A stretch of 55,500 nucleotides of DNA from Clostridia bacterium (GCA_017396365.1 JAFQMD010000023.1:1-55500), one strand, 5' to 3'. Shown: positions 24,662-32,679, counted from the first letter of the stretch. Notes: generated from the letters alone by a model not told the origin. Made by a program: numbers and translations.

Positions 24662-25276
24662 ATGGATGTTATAAAAGAACTACTACAAAATGATGCTTTT
24701 ATAGGTGGCTTTTTTGGTTTGTTAGGTGCTTTACTTGGTACCATATTAGGTTGGTTACTTGCCAAAATAAATTTTGGTGGAATAACAATAAAATTAACAA
24801 ACATTTACGACCAACAGTTTTATAGAAATGGAAGTAAGTATTTCACGGGTGTTCCAGGGAAACTAGAAAGTGAAGTTTATTCAGTATCTTTTAAATTTGT
24901 TATAAAATTGTATAACTCAAACGAAAAAATTAAAGTAATAAGAGATTTGCAAGTCCAATTTATTGATAATGAAGGTAAAATTTTATTTAGTGAAGATGTA
25001 AAAAATTATGAAACGCAAAGATGTGTTAACCAGCATTTTTGGAAAATTGATGACGTTGGAGTTGTAAATATAGCTGGCAAAGCAGGAATAGATATAGTAG
25101 CTCAAATATCTGTTGGCGGAAACAATGTTTCTCAACTATATAAGGCAAAAAGAATAATGTTTGTATATAATAATGAAAAGTTTAAAACGAAAAATAAATG
25201 TTTGTGTAAAAGCCTATGTTTAGACGAACCTATTGTTTTAGAAGAAGAAATTAAAGCCGAATTAAAAGGAGAATAA
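24662..25276 (+). CDS. membrane-anchored protein of unknown function in the Thoeris operon
   Basis: 204 aa. A Gly-rich hydrophobic N-terminus (FIGGFFGLLGALLGTILGWLL) anchors it; the rest is a beta-rich domain with patterns such as VSFKFVIKLYNSNEKIKVIRDLQV, like a small beta-sandwich, and ends with a CLCKSLC cysteine cluster. Not recognised. It starts 10 bp after the HTH gene and stops 3 bp before the GIY-YIG gene, so it is part of the defence operon. The ribosome site (AAGGA) is rather distant. A role as sensor or accessory is inference only. Confidence 0.7.
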   Translation: MDVIKELLQNDAFIGGFFGLLGALLGTILGWLLAKINFGGITIKLTNIYDQQFYRNGSKYFTGVPGKLESEVYSVSFKFVIKLYNSNEKIKVIRDLQVQFIDNEGKILFSEDVKNYETQRCVNQHFWKIDDVGVVNIAGKAGIDIVAQISVGGNNVSQLYKAKRIMFVYNNEKFKTKNKCLCKSLCLDEPIVLEEEIKAELKGE

Positions 25277-25279
25277 ATA

Positions 25280-25939
25280 ATGAAAAATCACGGGTATATT
25301 TACATTTTAACGAATCCGTCGTTTGAAAATTACATAAAAATTGGATACGCCACCAACATAGAAAAACGATTGGAAGAATTAAACCGTAGCGAATGCATTC
25401 CGTTTGCTTTTAGGGTGTATGCAACGTATGAGGTTGAAACAACGCTTTCCGATAAAAAGGTTCACGGGATAATCGACCAACTTAATCCCCACCTTCGCTC
25501 CATTGAAACGTTCAATGGTAAAAAGCGTGTACGGGAATTTTATGCTATGACACCAGAAGAGGCTTTTTCGCTTTTGCAAGCAATGGCTGAAATTCACAAT
25601 TGCACAGACAAGTTAAAACTCGTTAAACCAACCGCAGCCGAAAAGAAAGACGAGGCTGTTGCTGAAGAAATTGAAAAAACTACCCGTGGAGAATTCTTTT
25701 CATTTGAAAAGTGTCATATTCCCAAGGGCGCAGTTTTGGAATACGTTAAGGATAGTTCCATCACCTGCACGGTGGTTGATGACCGTAAAATCGAATATCA
25801 CGGCGAAATTATGTATATGACTACGCTGGCAAAAATGCTTACGGGCAAAAAGACGGGTATCGCTGGTCCGATATTCTTCAAATACAAAGGCAAAAACTTG
25901 CAAGAATATTATAACGAATTCCAAGTAAAACACGAATAA
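25280..25939 (+). CDS. GIY-YIG nuclease-family protein with C-terminal RAMA-like domain
   Basis: 219 aa. Residues 5-90 form a GIY-YIG domain of the T5orf172/MUG113 kind: GYIYIL, then IKIGYATNIEKRLEELN. Residues about 135-215 look like a RAMA-type domain (FEKCHIPKGAVLEYVKD..CTVVDDRKIEYHGEIMYMTTLAKMLTG, FKYKGKNLQEYY), a module linked to restriction systems and DNA-modification reading. It could be a nuclease aimed at modified or foreign DNA. Ribosome site AAAGGAG; 14 bp before thsB. No methylase gene lies nearby. Confidence 0.75.
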   Translation: MKNHGYIYILTNPSFENYIKIGYATNIEKRLEELNRSECIPFAFRVYATYEVETTLSDKKVHGIIDQLNPHLRSIETFNGKKRVREFYAMTPEEAFSLLQAMAEIHNCTDKLKLVKPTAAEKKDEAVAEEIEKTTRGEFFSFEKCHIPKGAVLEYVKDSSITCTVVDDRKIEYHGEIMYMTTLAKMLTGKKTGIAGPIFFKYKGKNLQEYYNEFQVKHE

Positions 25940-25953
25940 CAAAGGAGAAAAAT

Positions 25954-26601
25954 ATGAGTATTGACAGACATAGAGTATTTATAAGTTACTATCACCACGA
26001 TGACCAAGACTATAAAGATATTTTAATTAACATGAAAGAATTCGATTGGTCAACCATGCGAACTCAAAGCATTTTTGAGGATTGCTCTGTTCATCAAGAC
26101 GAAATAGACGATACAGATATGACCGACGAGCAAATCCGAAGAGAGATTAGAGATAATTACATTAAAGACGCTACCGTTTTAATATTATTATGTGGTCAAA
26201 ATACCAAAAGAAGAAAATTTATCGATTGGGAAATACACGCTGCTATGTATGATAGCGATGTAAACCCCAAAATGGGAATTTTAATAATCAATTTACCGTC
26301 TATTTCTTCACAACAAAGTATGATTTCAAATAGTGAACGTGAAAAAACGATAATGGGGCCCTATTCTACATGGACACCATTGGTTCAAACAGAAAGTTCT
26401 TTAAAACAACGATATCCTTATTTGCCCGACAGAATAATCACAAATTTGCAAAGAAGCGATGTTGCAATATCGGTCGTAAATTGGGATGTTATTTCCCAAG
26501 ATACAGATAAACTCAAAGAACTTATTGATAATGCTTTTAATAGACGAAAAAGCAATAACTATGATCATTCAGAACCATTAAGGGAGCGTAATAGTCAATG
26601 A
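25954..26601 (+). CDS. thsB: Thoeris protein ThsB, TIR-domain
   Basis: 215 aa. N-terminal TIR fold of the DUF1863/MTH538 kind: RVFISYYHHDDQDY, then TVLILLCGQNTKRRKFIDWEIHAAM, where Glu93 after Trp92 is the expected catalytic Glu. In Thoeris, phage infection triggers ThsB to convert NAD+ into a cyclic ADP-ribose isomer that switches on ThsA. The gene overlaps thsA by 4 bp (ATGA), and ribosome site AAAGGAG precedes it. Assignment rests on domain plus the ThsA partner. Sensing residues beyond about 120 are specific to this protein. Confidence 0.88.
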   Translation: MSIDRHRVFISYYHHDDQDYKDILINMKEFDWSTMRTQSIFEDCSVHQDEIDDTDMTDEQIRREIRDNYIKDATVLILLCGQNTKRRKFIDWEIHAAMYDSDVNPKMGILIINLPSISSQQSMISNSEREKTIMGPYSTWTPLVQTESSLKQRYPYLPDRIITNLQRSDVAISVVNWDVISQDTDKLKELIDNAFNRRKSNNYDHSEPLRERNSQ

Positions 26602-28028
26602 ATAACGAGTATTTATCATTTATAAGAGATTACTCTAAAGCAATACTTTCTGGAAAAGCTTCTTTGTTTATAGGCTCTGGGATATCAAGACCCGCAAATT
26701 ATGTTGGTTGGAAAGAAATATTAAGAGAATGTGCAGAAGAAATAAATTTAAATGTTGATAGAGAAGAAAAAAATTTAATTACCCTCGCAGAATATTATGT
26801 TAAAAGCAAACAAAGAACAAAAATTACATCTGCAATCCGTGATTTTTTTGCAGACGCTAATGGACACCCAACAAAAACGCACGACTTGATTGCGACCCTA
26901 CCAATTAGAAATATTTGGACAACAAATTATGATAGATTATTGGAACGTATATATACAAACCATAACATACCCTACACTGTATTAACTGACGATATATCAT
27001 ATCAAAACATTAACCCTGAAGCGAAAGTCACGATACATAAAATTCATGGCGATGTATTGGTGCCTGACAAATGTATTATTACTCGTGGTGAATACGAAGA
27101 ATTCGAAAAAACTCATGATATTGTATTATCCGAACTTAAAGGCGAAATGTGCTCGAACTCCTTTTTATTTCTAGGATATGGATTTAATGATACTGACATA
27201 CAGCATATTCTATCAAAAATTCGCTTAATTTTCAGTGCAAACAATCAACCACAAAGACATTATTGTATAATTGAAGAAGTTAATATTAAAGATTACGAAA
27301 CAGAGCAAGACTATTTATACGAAAAGACAAAACAAGAACATCATATCAATGATATGCAATCGTATGGAATAAATGTTATTCTTGTAAAATCATATAATGA
27401 AATAGAAAATATTCTTTCTGCAATTAATGATGTTGTTCTAATAAAAAATGTTGCAATTAGCGGTGCATATGAAAAAGGCTATACTTATGAGGATAGAGCA
27501 TCAGAAACAGCATTAAAAATTTCTCGTGAGCTCATTAAGGCAGGGTTTAATATTTATACAGGATTTGGTAAAAATTTAGGCGGAGATATTGTAACAGGAG
27601 CATTTGATGGCTGCACCAAAGTATCGAAAGCCACAGAATTTAAGGAAAGAGTCCACTTATTCCCTATGCCATATAAAAAACAACCATCTGAAGAACAACG
27701 TTCTTTATATACAAAAATTAGAAAGAATTTTATATCTAAAACTAGAACTACAATAATTATATCAGGAAAGAAAAAGTCCAATGGCGCAGAAATAAATTCG
27801 GAGGGGACTTTAGAAGAAGCATTATTATCTATAGAACAAGGGAATTTGATTATTCCAATTCCAACAACAGGTGGAACAGCTTTATGCGTTTACGATAAAA
27901 TTATTGAATTAAATCCTTCTTACTCACAACAAGAGGATTTTAAATCATTAAAAAGTGAAGTATCCTCTTCGAAAATAGCAGAATTGGTATTAAGAATAAT
28001 AAAAAATCATATAAAAGAACACAAGTAA
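26598..28028 (+). CDS. thsA: Thoeris effector ThsA, SIR2-SLOG
   Basis: 476 aa. Residues 1-280 are a SIR2-like NADase: FIGSGIS, TTNYDR with Asn110, and KIHGD with His150, close to the catalytic N112/H152 of Bacillus cereus ThsA, then FLFLGYGFNDTDI. Residues about 285-470 are a SLOG domain (ISGAYEKG, AGFNIYTGFGKNLGGDIVTGA, PTTGGTALCVYD) that binds the signal made by ThsB. Once bound, ThsA degrades NAD+ and stops the infected cell. Length and order fit type I Thoeris. AT-rich codon use unlike the flanks. A terminator follows. Confidence 0.93.
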   Translation: MNNEYLSFIRDYSKAILSGKASLFIGSGISRPANYVGWKEILRECAEEINLNVDREEKNLITLAEYYVKSKQRTKITSAIRDFFADANGHPTKTHDLIATLPIRNIWTTNYDRLLERIYTNHNIPYTVLTDDISYQNINPEAKVTIHKIHGDVLVPDKCIITRGEYEEFEKTHDIVLSELKGEMCSNSFLFLGYGFNDTDIQHILSKIRLIFSANNQPQRHYCIIEEVNIKDYETEQDYLYEKTKQEHHINDMQSYGINVILVKSYNEIENILSAINDVVLIKNVAISGAYEKGYTYEDRASETALKISRELIKAGFNIYTGFGKNLGGDIVTGAFDGCTKVSKATEFKERVHLFPMPYKKQPSEEQRSLYTKIRKNFISKTRTTIIISGKKKSNGAEINSEGTLEEALLSIEQGNLIIPIPTTGGTALCVYDKIIELNPSYSQQEDFKSLKSEVSSSKIAELVLRIIKNHIKEHK

Positions 28029-28035
28029 AACAGCA

Positions 28036-28062
28036 AAAACGACCGAGAAATCGGTCGTTTTT
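28036..28062 (+). terminator. terminator of the Thoeris operon
   Basis: AAAACGACCGA / TCGGTCGTTTT with a GAAA tetraloop and T run. Confidence 0.92.
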
Positions 28063-28144
28063 CTTTGGCTTTTCGGCGGGTTATGCTGGACTTTAATTAC
28101 CGTTTACGGTATTGTTTGTTTACCAAAAACAAGGAGCAAACAGT

Positions 28145-28312
28145 ATGAATAAAATAGACTATGAAAAGGCAATTGCCGAGGCGAAAGACAAAGGCGAACT
28201 GATAGGCGTGATAATCGCCTTCTCGCAGGACACAAGCCTACCGTGGGCAACCTTTCGCAGATACTATAGGCAAGCGCATCTGCGTATGCTGATCGAATTT
28301 AAAGAAGAATAA
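28145..28312 (+). CDS. small protein of unknown function
   Basis: 55 aa from the ATG at 28145, 8 nt after AAGGAG; a longer reading begins upstream of that site and is rejected. One predicted helical domain: acidic/basic N-half, GVIIAFSQDT, then PWATFRRYYRQAH. No membrane helix. It lies between two terminators, so it is its own transcript. I do not recognise it. An inverted repeat ACCGT-TT-ACGGT lies in its leader. Codon use is nearer to the core genome than to thsA. Confidence 0.6.
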   Translation: MNKIDYEKAIAEAKDKGELIGVIIAFSQDTSLPWATFRRYYRQAHLRMLIEFKEE

Positions 28313-28318
28313 TTGATA

Positions 28319-28345
28319 AAAACGACCATAATAAATGGTCGTTTT
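28319..28345. terminator. bidirectional terminator
   Basis: AAAACGACCAT / ATGGTCGTTTT with a 5-nt loop between convergent genes; A and T tracts serve both strands. Its stem resembles the one at 28036-28062. Confidence 0.88.
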
Positions 28346-28347
28346 AA

Positions 28348-28968
28348 TTATAAAAGTTCATATTGAGTTACATTTTTATATAATTCCTGGAATCTTTCCT
28401 TAAAATTAAACTTTGTATTTTCTCCATGTTTGGCGTGGTGCTTTATTCTTTCCCATTCAGTTTTAAATAGGCAAGCCGAATACTGCTGAATTTCAAACAC
28501 AACTTGTTCAAGGTGCAATTCCATTGTTTTGTTAACATTTTCTGAAACAGTAGATAGCGCATCAAAATCATCATACGCAAGCTGGATTAACTTAAAAAGG
28601 TCTTCATCAATTTGGTCATTGGGATTTAGGTAAAATTTGATTTTGTTTAATAGTTTAGCTGCCAACAATTTATCATCAACTTTTTCGTGCCAAGCGATAT
28701 CGCTATAATTCATCATACAGGCAAGAAACTTTGATAAATCTTCCTTGAAAATTTTAAGCCATTCATTTCTAGAATTAGTAATTAAATTTCTTGAAAATTC
28801 GTCTTCAAAAGATTCTTTTTCGATTTTTTCAAGTTTCTTGTTTTGTGAATTATTAACCAATAAAGTTATTATAATTCCCACAAACGAAAGTATTCCTACA
28901 ATTAAAGTAGACCAATCAATGGCTGATAGATTTGCGCTTGCTTGCTGCGATAATAATATGGTAAGCAT
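28348..28968 (-). CDS. single-pass membrane protein of unknown function
   Basis: 206 aa. N-terminal outside segment, one transmembrane helix (STLIVGILSFVGIIITLLV, about residues 20-38), a charged linker, then a helical cytoplasmic domain beginning NLITNSRNEWLKIFKEDLSKFLACMM. From memory, an N-S-R-x-x-W stretch just after a membrane helix is common in unnamed proteins of phages and defence islands. ATG follows AAAGGAG at 5 nt. It is convergent with the small gene and lies inside the island, between thsA and the tRNA boundary. Role unknown. Confidence 0.7.
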   Translation of the reverse strand: MLTILLSQQASANLSAIDWSTLIVGILSFVGIIITLLVNNSQNKKLEKIEKESFEDEFSRNLITNSRNEWLKIFKEDLSKFLACMMNYSDIAWHEKVDDKLLAAKLLNKIKFYLNPNDQIDEDLFKLIQLAYDDFDALSTVSENVNKTMELHLEQVVFEIQQYSACLFKTEWERIKHHAKHGENTKFNFKERFQELYKNVTQYELL

Positions 28969-29019
28969 ATGTACTCCTTTTTATTAGAAGAGGCTACATT
29001 TTTATGCAGCCTTGGATTT

Positions 29020-29094
29020 TGGTACTCCCAGCGGGAATCGAACCCACAACTAGCCCTTAGGAGGGGCTTGTTATATCCATTTAACTATGGAAGC
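29020..29094 (-). tRNA. tRNA-Arg (anticodon CCU)
   Basis: 75 nt with encoded CCA. All arms fold: acceptor GCTTCCA/TGGGAGT with two G-U pairs, D stem GTTA/TAAC, anticodon stem AGCCC/GGGCT with loop CTCCTAA, and T arm GTGGG-TTCGATT-CCCGC. It marks the right end of the island and would read AGG codons. Confidence 0.9.
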
Positions 29095-29209
29095 GTATGT
29101 GTATTAAATTGGTTTACCAGCACTGTTTTTGCAAGTGATTAGTTTTTAATGGATAGAACTTGTTTAGCCGAGCGTATGAAATACGCGAACGCCATTGTGC
29201 ACAGCACAA

Positions 29210-29232
29210 TATATCCATTTAACTACGGGAGC
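29210..29232 (-). pseudogene. 5' fragment of a second tRNA-Arg copy
   Basis: 23 nt match the first part of the tRNA at 29020-29094 (21 identical), starting GCTCCCG instead of GCTTCCA. It breaks off in the D arm. Two short hairpins follow (ATTGTGC/GCACAAT and GCGTAT/ATACGC). The 29095-29499 gap holds nothing else I can name. Confidence 0.7.
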
Positions 29233-29499
29233 AAAACGTGTAAATTTTATTCTATTTTTATTCCTAAAACTTTTGAAAGGTAAATTAAAGTCGCTACGTT
29301 GCAATTAAAATCTTAATTTGCTAAATCATTTTACTACTTTTTAAATAATAAGTCAATTTTAAGGGCGTCTATTTTATAAATTTTTAACAATTTAATAAAT
29401 ATTTTGTCCTAAGTCGTGGTATTTTTAGTGAAGATCTTGTTTCAAGTGTCGTTTTTTAATAAATATATTAAAAAAGTGATAAAATTTTGCCTTTTTCTC

Positions 29500-29528
29500 T
29501 TTTCAAAGTTAAAAATATGTGTTATAAT
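29500..29528 (+). promoter_or_regulatory. likely promoter
   Basis: TTTTCA (29500-29505), 17-bp spacer, TATAAT (29523-29528); the -10 is good, the -35 weak. Confidence 0.5.
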
Positions 29529-29566
29529 ATGAAAAAAGTGGAGATGTCCTAAAATCGAGGTGTAAT

Positions 29567-29809
29567 ATGAAGGAATATAAAGTAGTTCCATGTCAAGGTA
29601 AAATCGTTGCAGAAAGCGAAGCAGTCGTAAACACTCAAATCGGCGCTTTGGCAGGCGTTATTGCTCAAGAATTGGTTGGCGGATGGGAACTTGTTACCGC
29701 TATGCCTATCGTAGTTGCTACTACAAAAAAGAGATTTAAGGGTAAAGAACTCCCTTATAACGCTCTCGTTTTCGCAAGAGAATTGATTAAAGACGAAGAC
29801 GATATTTAA
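29567..29809 (+). CDS. small conserved-type protein, DUF4177-like
   Basis: 80 aa. MKEYKVVPCQGKI and GWELVTAMPIVV recall the small DUF4177 proteins, in which the pattern YEYKVV..GWELV recurs; the match is by eye and weak. No membrane helix or signal. ATG follows GAGGTG at 5 nt. It is separated from the ABC-F gene by a hairpin, so probably monocistronic. Function unknown. Confidence 0.7.
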   Translation: MKEYKVVPCQGKIVAESEAVVNTQIGALAGVIAQELVGGWELVTAMPIVVATTKKRFKGKELPYNALVFARELIKDEDDI

Positions 29810-29824
29810 TTGAATGATTTTGTT

Positions 29825-29855
29825 CGGCGACGGTGGTGTGCTGTCGCCGTTCTTT
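29825..29855 (+). terminator. terminator-like hairpin
   Basis: CGGCGAC / GTCGCCG with an 11-nt loop followed by TTCTTTG. Confidence 0.55.
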
Positions 29856-29923
29856 GTGTAAAAACGCTTTACGTACGTAAATATAATAATTGCGCCAAGT
29901 CGCAACAAATTTAGGCAGGTATA

Positions 29924-31504
29924 ATGTTACAAGTAAACGGAGTTAGTCTTCAATTTGGCAGCAGAAAACTTTTTGAAGACGTAAATTTAAAATTCACCAA
30001 AGGTAATTGTTACGGAATAATCGGCGCGAACGGCGCGGGTAAATCTACCTTTTTAAAGATATTATCGGGCGAGTTAGAACCCCAAAAGGGCGACGTGGTT
30101 TTAGATAAAAACGAGAGAATGTCCGTTCTTCGTCAAGATCAAAACGCCTTTGACGACGAGACGGTTATTCGGACGGTAATGCTCGGGCACAAGCACTTAG
30201 TTGACGTAATGGACGAAAAAGACGCCCTTTACGCCAAAGAAGATTTTACCGACGAAGACGGTATAAAGGCGGCGGAACTTGAAAGCGAATTTGCTGAACT
30301 TGGCGGATGGGACGCTGAAAGCGAAGCCGAAAAACTTTTACAGGCTCTTGATATTCCGTCCGACCATTACTATATGACTATGGGCGAACTCGACGGTAAA
30401 GAAAAGGTTAAAATATTGCTCGCTCAAGCCCTTTTCGGCAATCCTGACGTGCTTTTATTGGACGAGCCGACTAACAACCTTGACATAAAGACGACCGAGT
30501 GGCTCGAGGACTTTTTGATGGACTATGAGAATACTATTATAATAGTATCTCATAACAGATATTTTTTAAACAAGGTTTGTACCTACATTTGCGACGTTGA
30601 CTTTGGAAAGATAAACCTTTATTTCGGTAACTACGACTTTTGGTACAGAACTAGCCAACTTCTTGCCCGTCAACAAAAAGAGCAAAATAAAAAGGCTGAG
30701 CAAAGGGCAAAAGAACTTAAAGAGTTTATCGCGCGTTTCTCGGCGAACGCATCAAAATCAAAGCAAGCGACTTCAAGAAAGAAGGAACTTGAAAGTCTTA
30801 CGATTAACGATATTAAAATATCTTCGAGAAAATATCCGTACATCAACTTTAAGTACGATAGAGAAATCGGCAACGATATCTTATTCGTAGAAAACCTTAC
30901 CAAAGAAGGATATTTTGAAAATCTTTCTTTTACCGTTGGTAAAGAAGAAAAAATCGGTATAGTTGGCAAAAATAGCAAGGCGATAACTATGCTTTATGAT
31001 ATTTTAATGGGAAAAGAAACGGCTGACAGCGGTTATTATAAGTGGGGTAAGACGATTACGACAACTTATCTTCCGCAAAACAACGACGACTATTTCGTGG
31101 GTTGCGATTTAACTTTGGTTGACTGGCTCTCGCGTTTTTCTTACGACCATTACGAAGAGTTCGTAAGGGGCTGGCTTGGAAGAATGCTTTTCTCCGGCGA
31201 AGAAGCGCTTAAAAAGGCGTCGGTTATCTCGGGTGGAGAAAAAGTGAGATGTATGCTTGCTAAAATGATGTTAGAAGCGGGTAACTTTATGATTTTAGAC
31301 GAGCCGACCAACCACTTAGACCTTGAGTCGATAACGTCTTTAAACGACGGGCTTGTAAACTTTAAGGGTTGTTTGCTTATGACAAGTCACGACCGAGAAC
31401 TTATGAATACCGTTTGTAACCGAATTATAGAACTTGACGGCGGAAAGGTTTACGATAGGCCGGTAGATTACAACACCTACTTGGCTGAAACAATGAAAAA
31501 ATAA
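29924..31504 (+). CDS. ABC-F family ATPase (YkpA/YbiT-like)
   Basis: 526 aa, two ATP-binding domains in one soluble chain and no membrane part, so it acts on ribosomes rather than in transport. First domain is canonical: GANGAGKST, signature MGELDGKEK (degenerate), Walker B LLLDEPTNNLD. A charged linker (about residues 240-290) follows. The second domain has signature SGGEKVR and Walker B MILDEPTNHLD, but its Walker A reads GKNSKAIT and lacks the GKS/T core. Such a one-site state is known in part of this family. Ribosome site AGGCAGG. galE follows after 39 bp. Confidence 0.9.
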   Translation: MLQVNGVSLQFGSRKLFEDVNLKFTKGNCYGIIGANGAGKSTFLKILSGELEPQKGDVVLDKNERMSVLRQDQNAFDDETVIRTVMLGHKHLVDVMDEKDALYAKEDFTDEDGIKAAELESEFAELGGWDAESEAEKLLQALDIPSDHYYMTMGELDGKEKVKILLAQALFGNPDVLLLDEPTNNLDIKTTEWLEDFLMDYENTIIIVSHNRYFLNKVCTYICDVDFGKINLYFGNYDFWYRTSQLLARQQKEQNKKAEQRAKELKEFIARFSANASKSKQATSRKKELESLTINDIKISSRKYPYINFKYDREIGNDILFVENLTKEGYFENLSFTVGKEEKIGIVGKNSKAITMLYDILMGKETADSGYYKWGKTITTTYLPQNNDDYFVGCDLTLVDWLSRFSYDHYEEFVRGWLGRMLFSGEEALKKASVISGGEKVRCMLAKMMLEAGNFMILDEPTNHLDLESITSLNDGLVNFKGCLLMTSHDRELMNTVCNRIIELDGGKVYDRPVDYNTYLAETMKK

Positions 31505-31512
31505 AAAAGTGA

Positions 31513-31528
31513 GCCTATAAGTCGATTA
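31513..31528 (-). repeat. dispersed 16-bp motif, copy 3
   Basis: Minus strand TAATCGACTTATAGGC, between the ABC-F stop and the galE ribosome site; opposite orientation to most copies. Confidence 0.7.
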
Positions 31529-31543
31529 ATTAAAGGAGACAAT

Positions 31544-32560
31544 ATGAAAACTATTCTTGTAACGGGTGGCGCAGGCTATATCGGAAGCCACACTTGTATT
31601 GAACTTATTGAGTCTGGATACGACGTAGTAGTCGTTGATAATCTTTCAAACAGCAAAGAAGAAGCGGTTAAAAGAGTTGAAAAAATCGTTGATAAAAAGA
31701 TAACCTTTTATAAAGCCGACGTTTGCGACAAAGACGCGATGAGAAAGATTTTTGCAGCGCACGAATTTGACGCCGTTATAAATTTTGCAGGTTATAAAGC
31801 GGTTGGAGAATCGGTTGCAAAGCCACTTGAATATTACGAAAATAACATTTACGGAATGCTCGCTCTTTTAGACGTTATGAGAGAGTTTAACGTAAAAAAT
31901 CTCGTATTCTCGTCGTCGGCAACTGTTTACGGCAATCCGCACACAGTTCCTATAACCGAAGATTTCCCACTTTCTACGACCAACCCTTACGGTAGCACTA
32001 AACTTTTTATCGAATATATTTTGAAAGATTTAGCAAAGGCGGACAAAGATTTCAACATAGCAATTCTCCGCTATTTTAACCCCGTTGGCGCTCACCCAAG
32101 CGGTATGATAGGCGAAGATCCAAACGGTATTCCAAACAATCTTTGCCCGTATATTACCAAGGTTGCTGCAGGCAAACTTGAAAGAGTAAACGTTTTCGGC
32201 GACGATTACGACACACCCGACGGCTCTGGCGTAAGGGACTATATACACGTAGTTGACCTTGCCAAAGGACACGTGTTGGCTGTAAACAAACTTTTAACTA
32301 AATCTGGGCTCTTTGTCGTAAACTTAGGTACGGGAAGGGGTTATAGCGTTTTAGAAATGATAAAGGCGTTTTCAAAGGCATTGGGAAGGGATATTCCTTA
32401 CACCATTGCTCCACGTCGTCCGGGCGATATTGCAACTTGCTATGCAGACCCTAAACTTGCTGAAAATCTCATAGGTTTTAAGGCAACTAAAACCCTTGAC
32501 GATATGTGTAAAGATGCGTTAAATTGGCAAATGAAAAACCCTGACGGTTACGTTGAATAA
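31544..32560 (+). CDS. galE: UDP-glucose 4-epimerase
   Basis: 338 aa, full length. It interconverts UDP-glucose and UDP-galactose using bound NAD+. N-terminal Rossmann motif GGAGYIGSH, catalytic SSSATVYG and YGSTK (Tyr and Lys of the SDR triad), and RYFNPVGAHPSG typical of GalE. ATG after AAAGGAG. It is flanked by two copies of the 16-bp motif in the same inverted orientation (31513 and 32563). It supplies galactosyl units for surface sugars or uses galactose; no other galactose gene is nearby. Confidence 0.95.
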   Translation: MKTILVTGGAGYIGSHTCIELIESGYDVVVVDNLSNSKEEAVKRVEKIVDKKITFYKADVCDKDAMRKIFAAHEFDAVINFAGYKAVGESVAKPLEYYENNIYGMLALLDVMREFNVKNLVFSSSATVYGNPHTVPITEDFPLSTTNPYGSTKLFIEYILKDLAKADKDFNIAILRYFNPVGAHPSGMIGEDPNGIPNNLCPYITKVAAGKLERVNVFGDDYDTPDGSGVRDYIHVVDLAKGHVLAVNKLLTKSGLFVVNLGTGRGYSVLEMIKAFSKALGRDIPYTIAPRRPGDIATCYADPKLAENLIGFKATKTLDDMCKDALNWQMKNPDGYVE

Positions 32561-32562
32561 TA

Positions 32563-32578
32563 GGCTATAAGTTGATTA
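32563..32578 (-). repeat. dispersed 16-bp motif, copy 4 (variant)
   Basis: Minus strand TAATCAACTTATAGCC, two mismatches from the consensus, 2 nt after the galE stop. Confidence 0.6.
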
Positions 32579-32636
32579 TTTAGCGTTTTTATTGATTTGA
32601 TAAAACAAAAAACAAACAAAAATAATCAAAACGGAG

Positions 32637-32670
32637 AGACGAATCGAAAATAAAAAGCGGTTCGTCTTTT
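32637..32670 (+). terminator. hairpin between galE and comF
   Basis: AGACGAATCG / CGGTTCGTCT with an A-rich loop, followed by TTTTG. GGAG lies just before it (32633-32636) and the comF ATG 13 nt after it. Confidence 0.6.
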
Positions 32671-32679
32671 GATTTTATT

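Larger units (their letters stand above)
24102..29094. mobile_element. tRNA-Arg-borne defence island (about 5 kb)
   Basis: The unit between the two tRNA 3'-half repeats (24102-24143 and 29020-29063). It carries an HTH gene, a membrane protein, a GIY-YIG/RAMA protein, Thoeris thsB-thsA and two small genes. These genes use more A/T-ending codons than the flanks, as expected after transfer. No integrase, relaxase or phage gene lies inside, so movement would need help in trans, or the integrase was lost. Confidence 0.75.

Noticed and set aside
26598..28028. ThsA as a metabolic sirtuin deacetylase
   Set aside because: The C-terminal SLOG domain, TIR partner and island setting fit Thoeris instead, and the zinc-binding Cys pairs of sirtuins are not seen.
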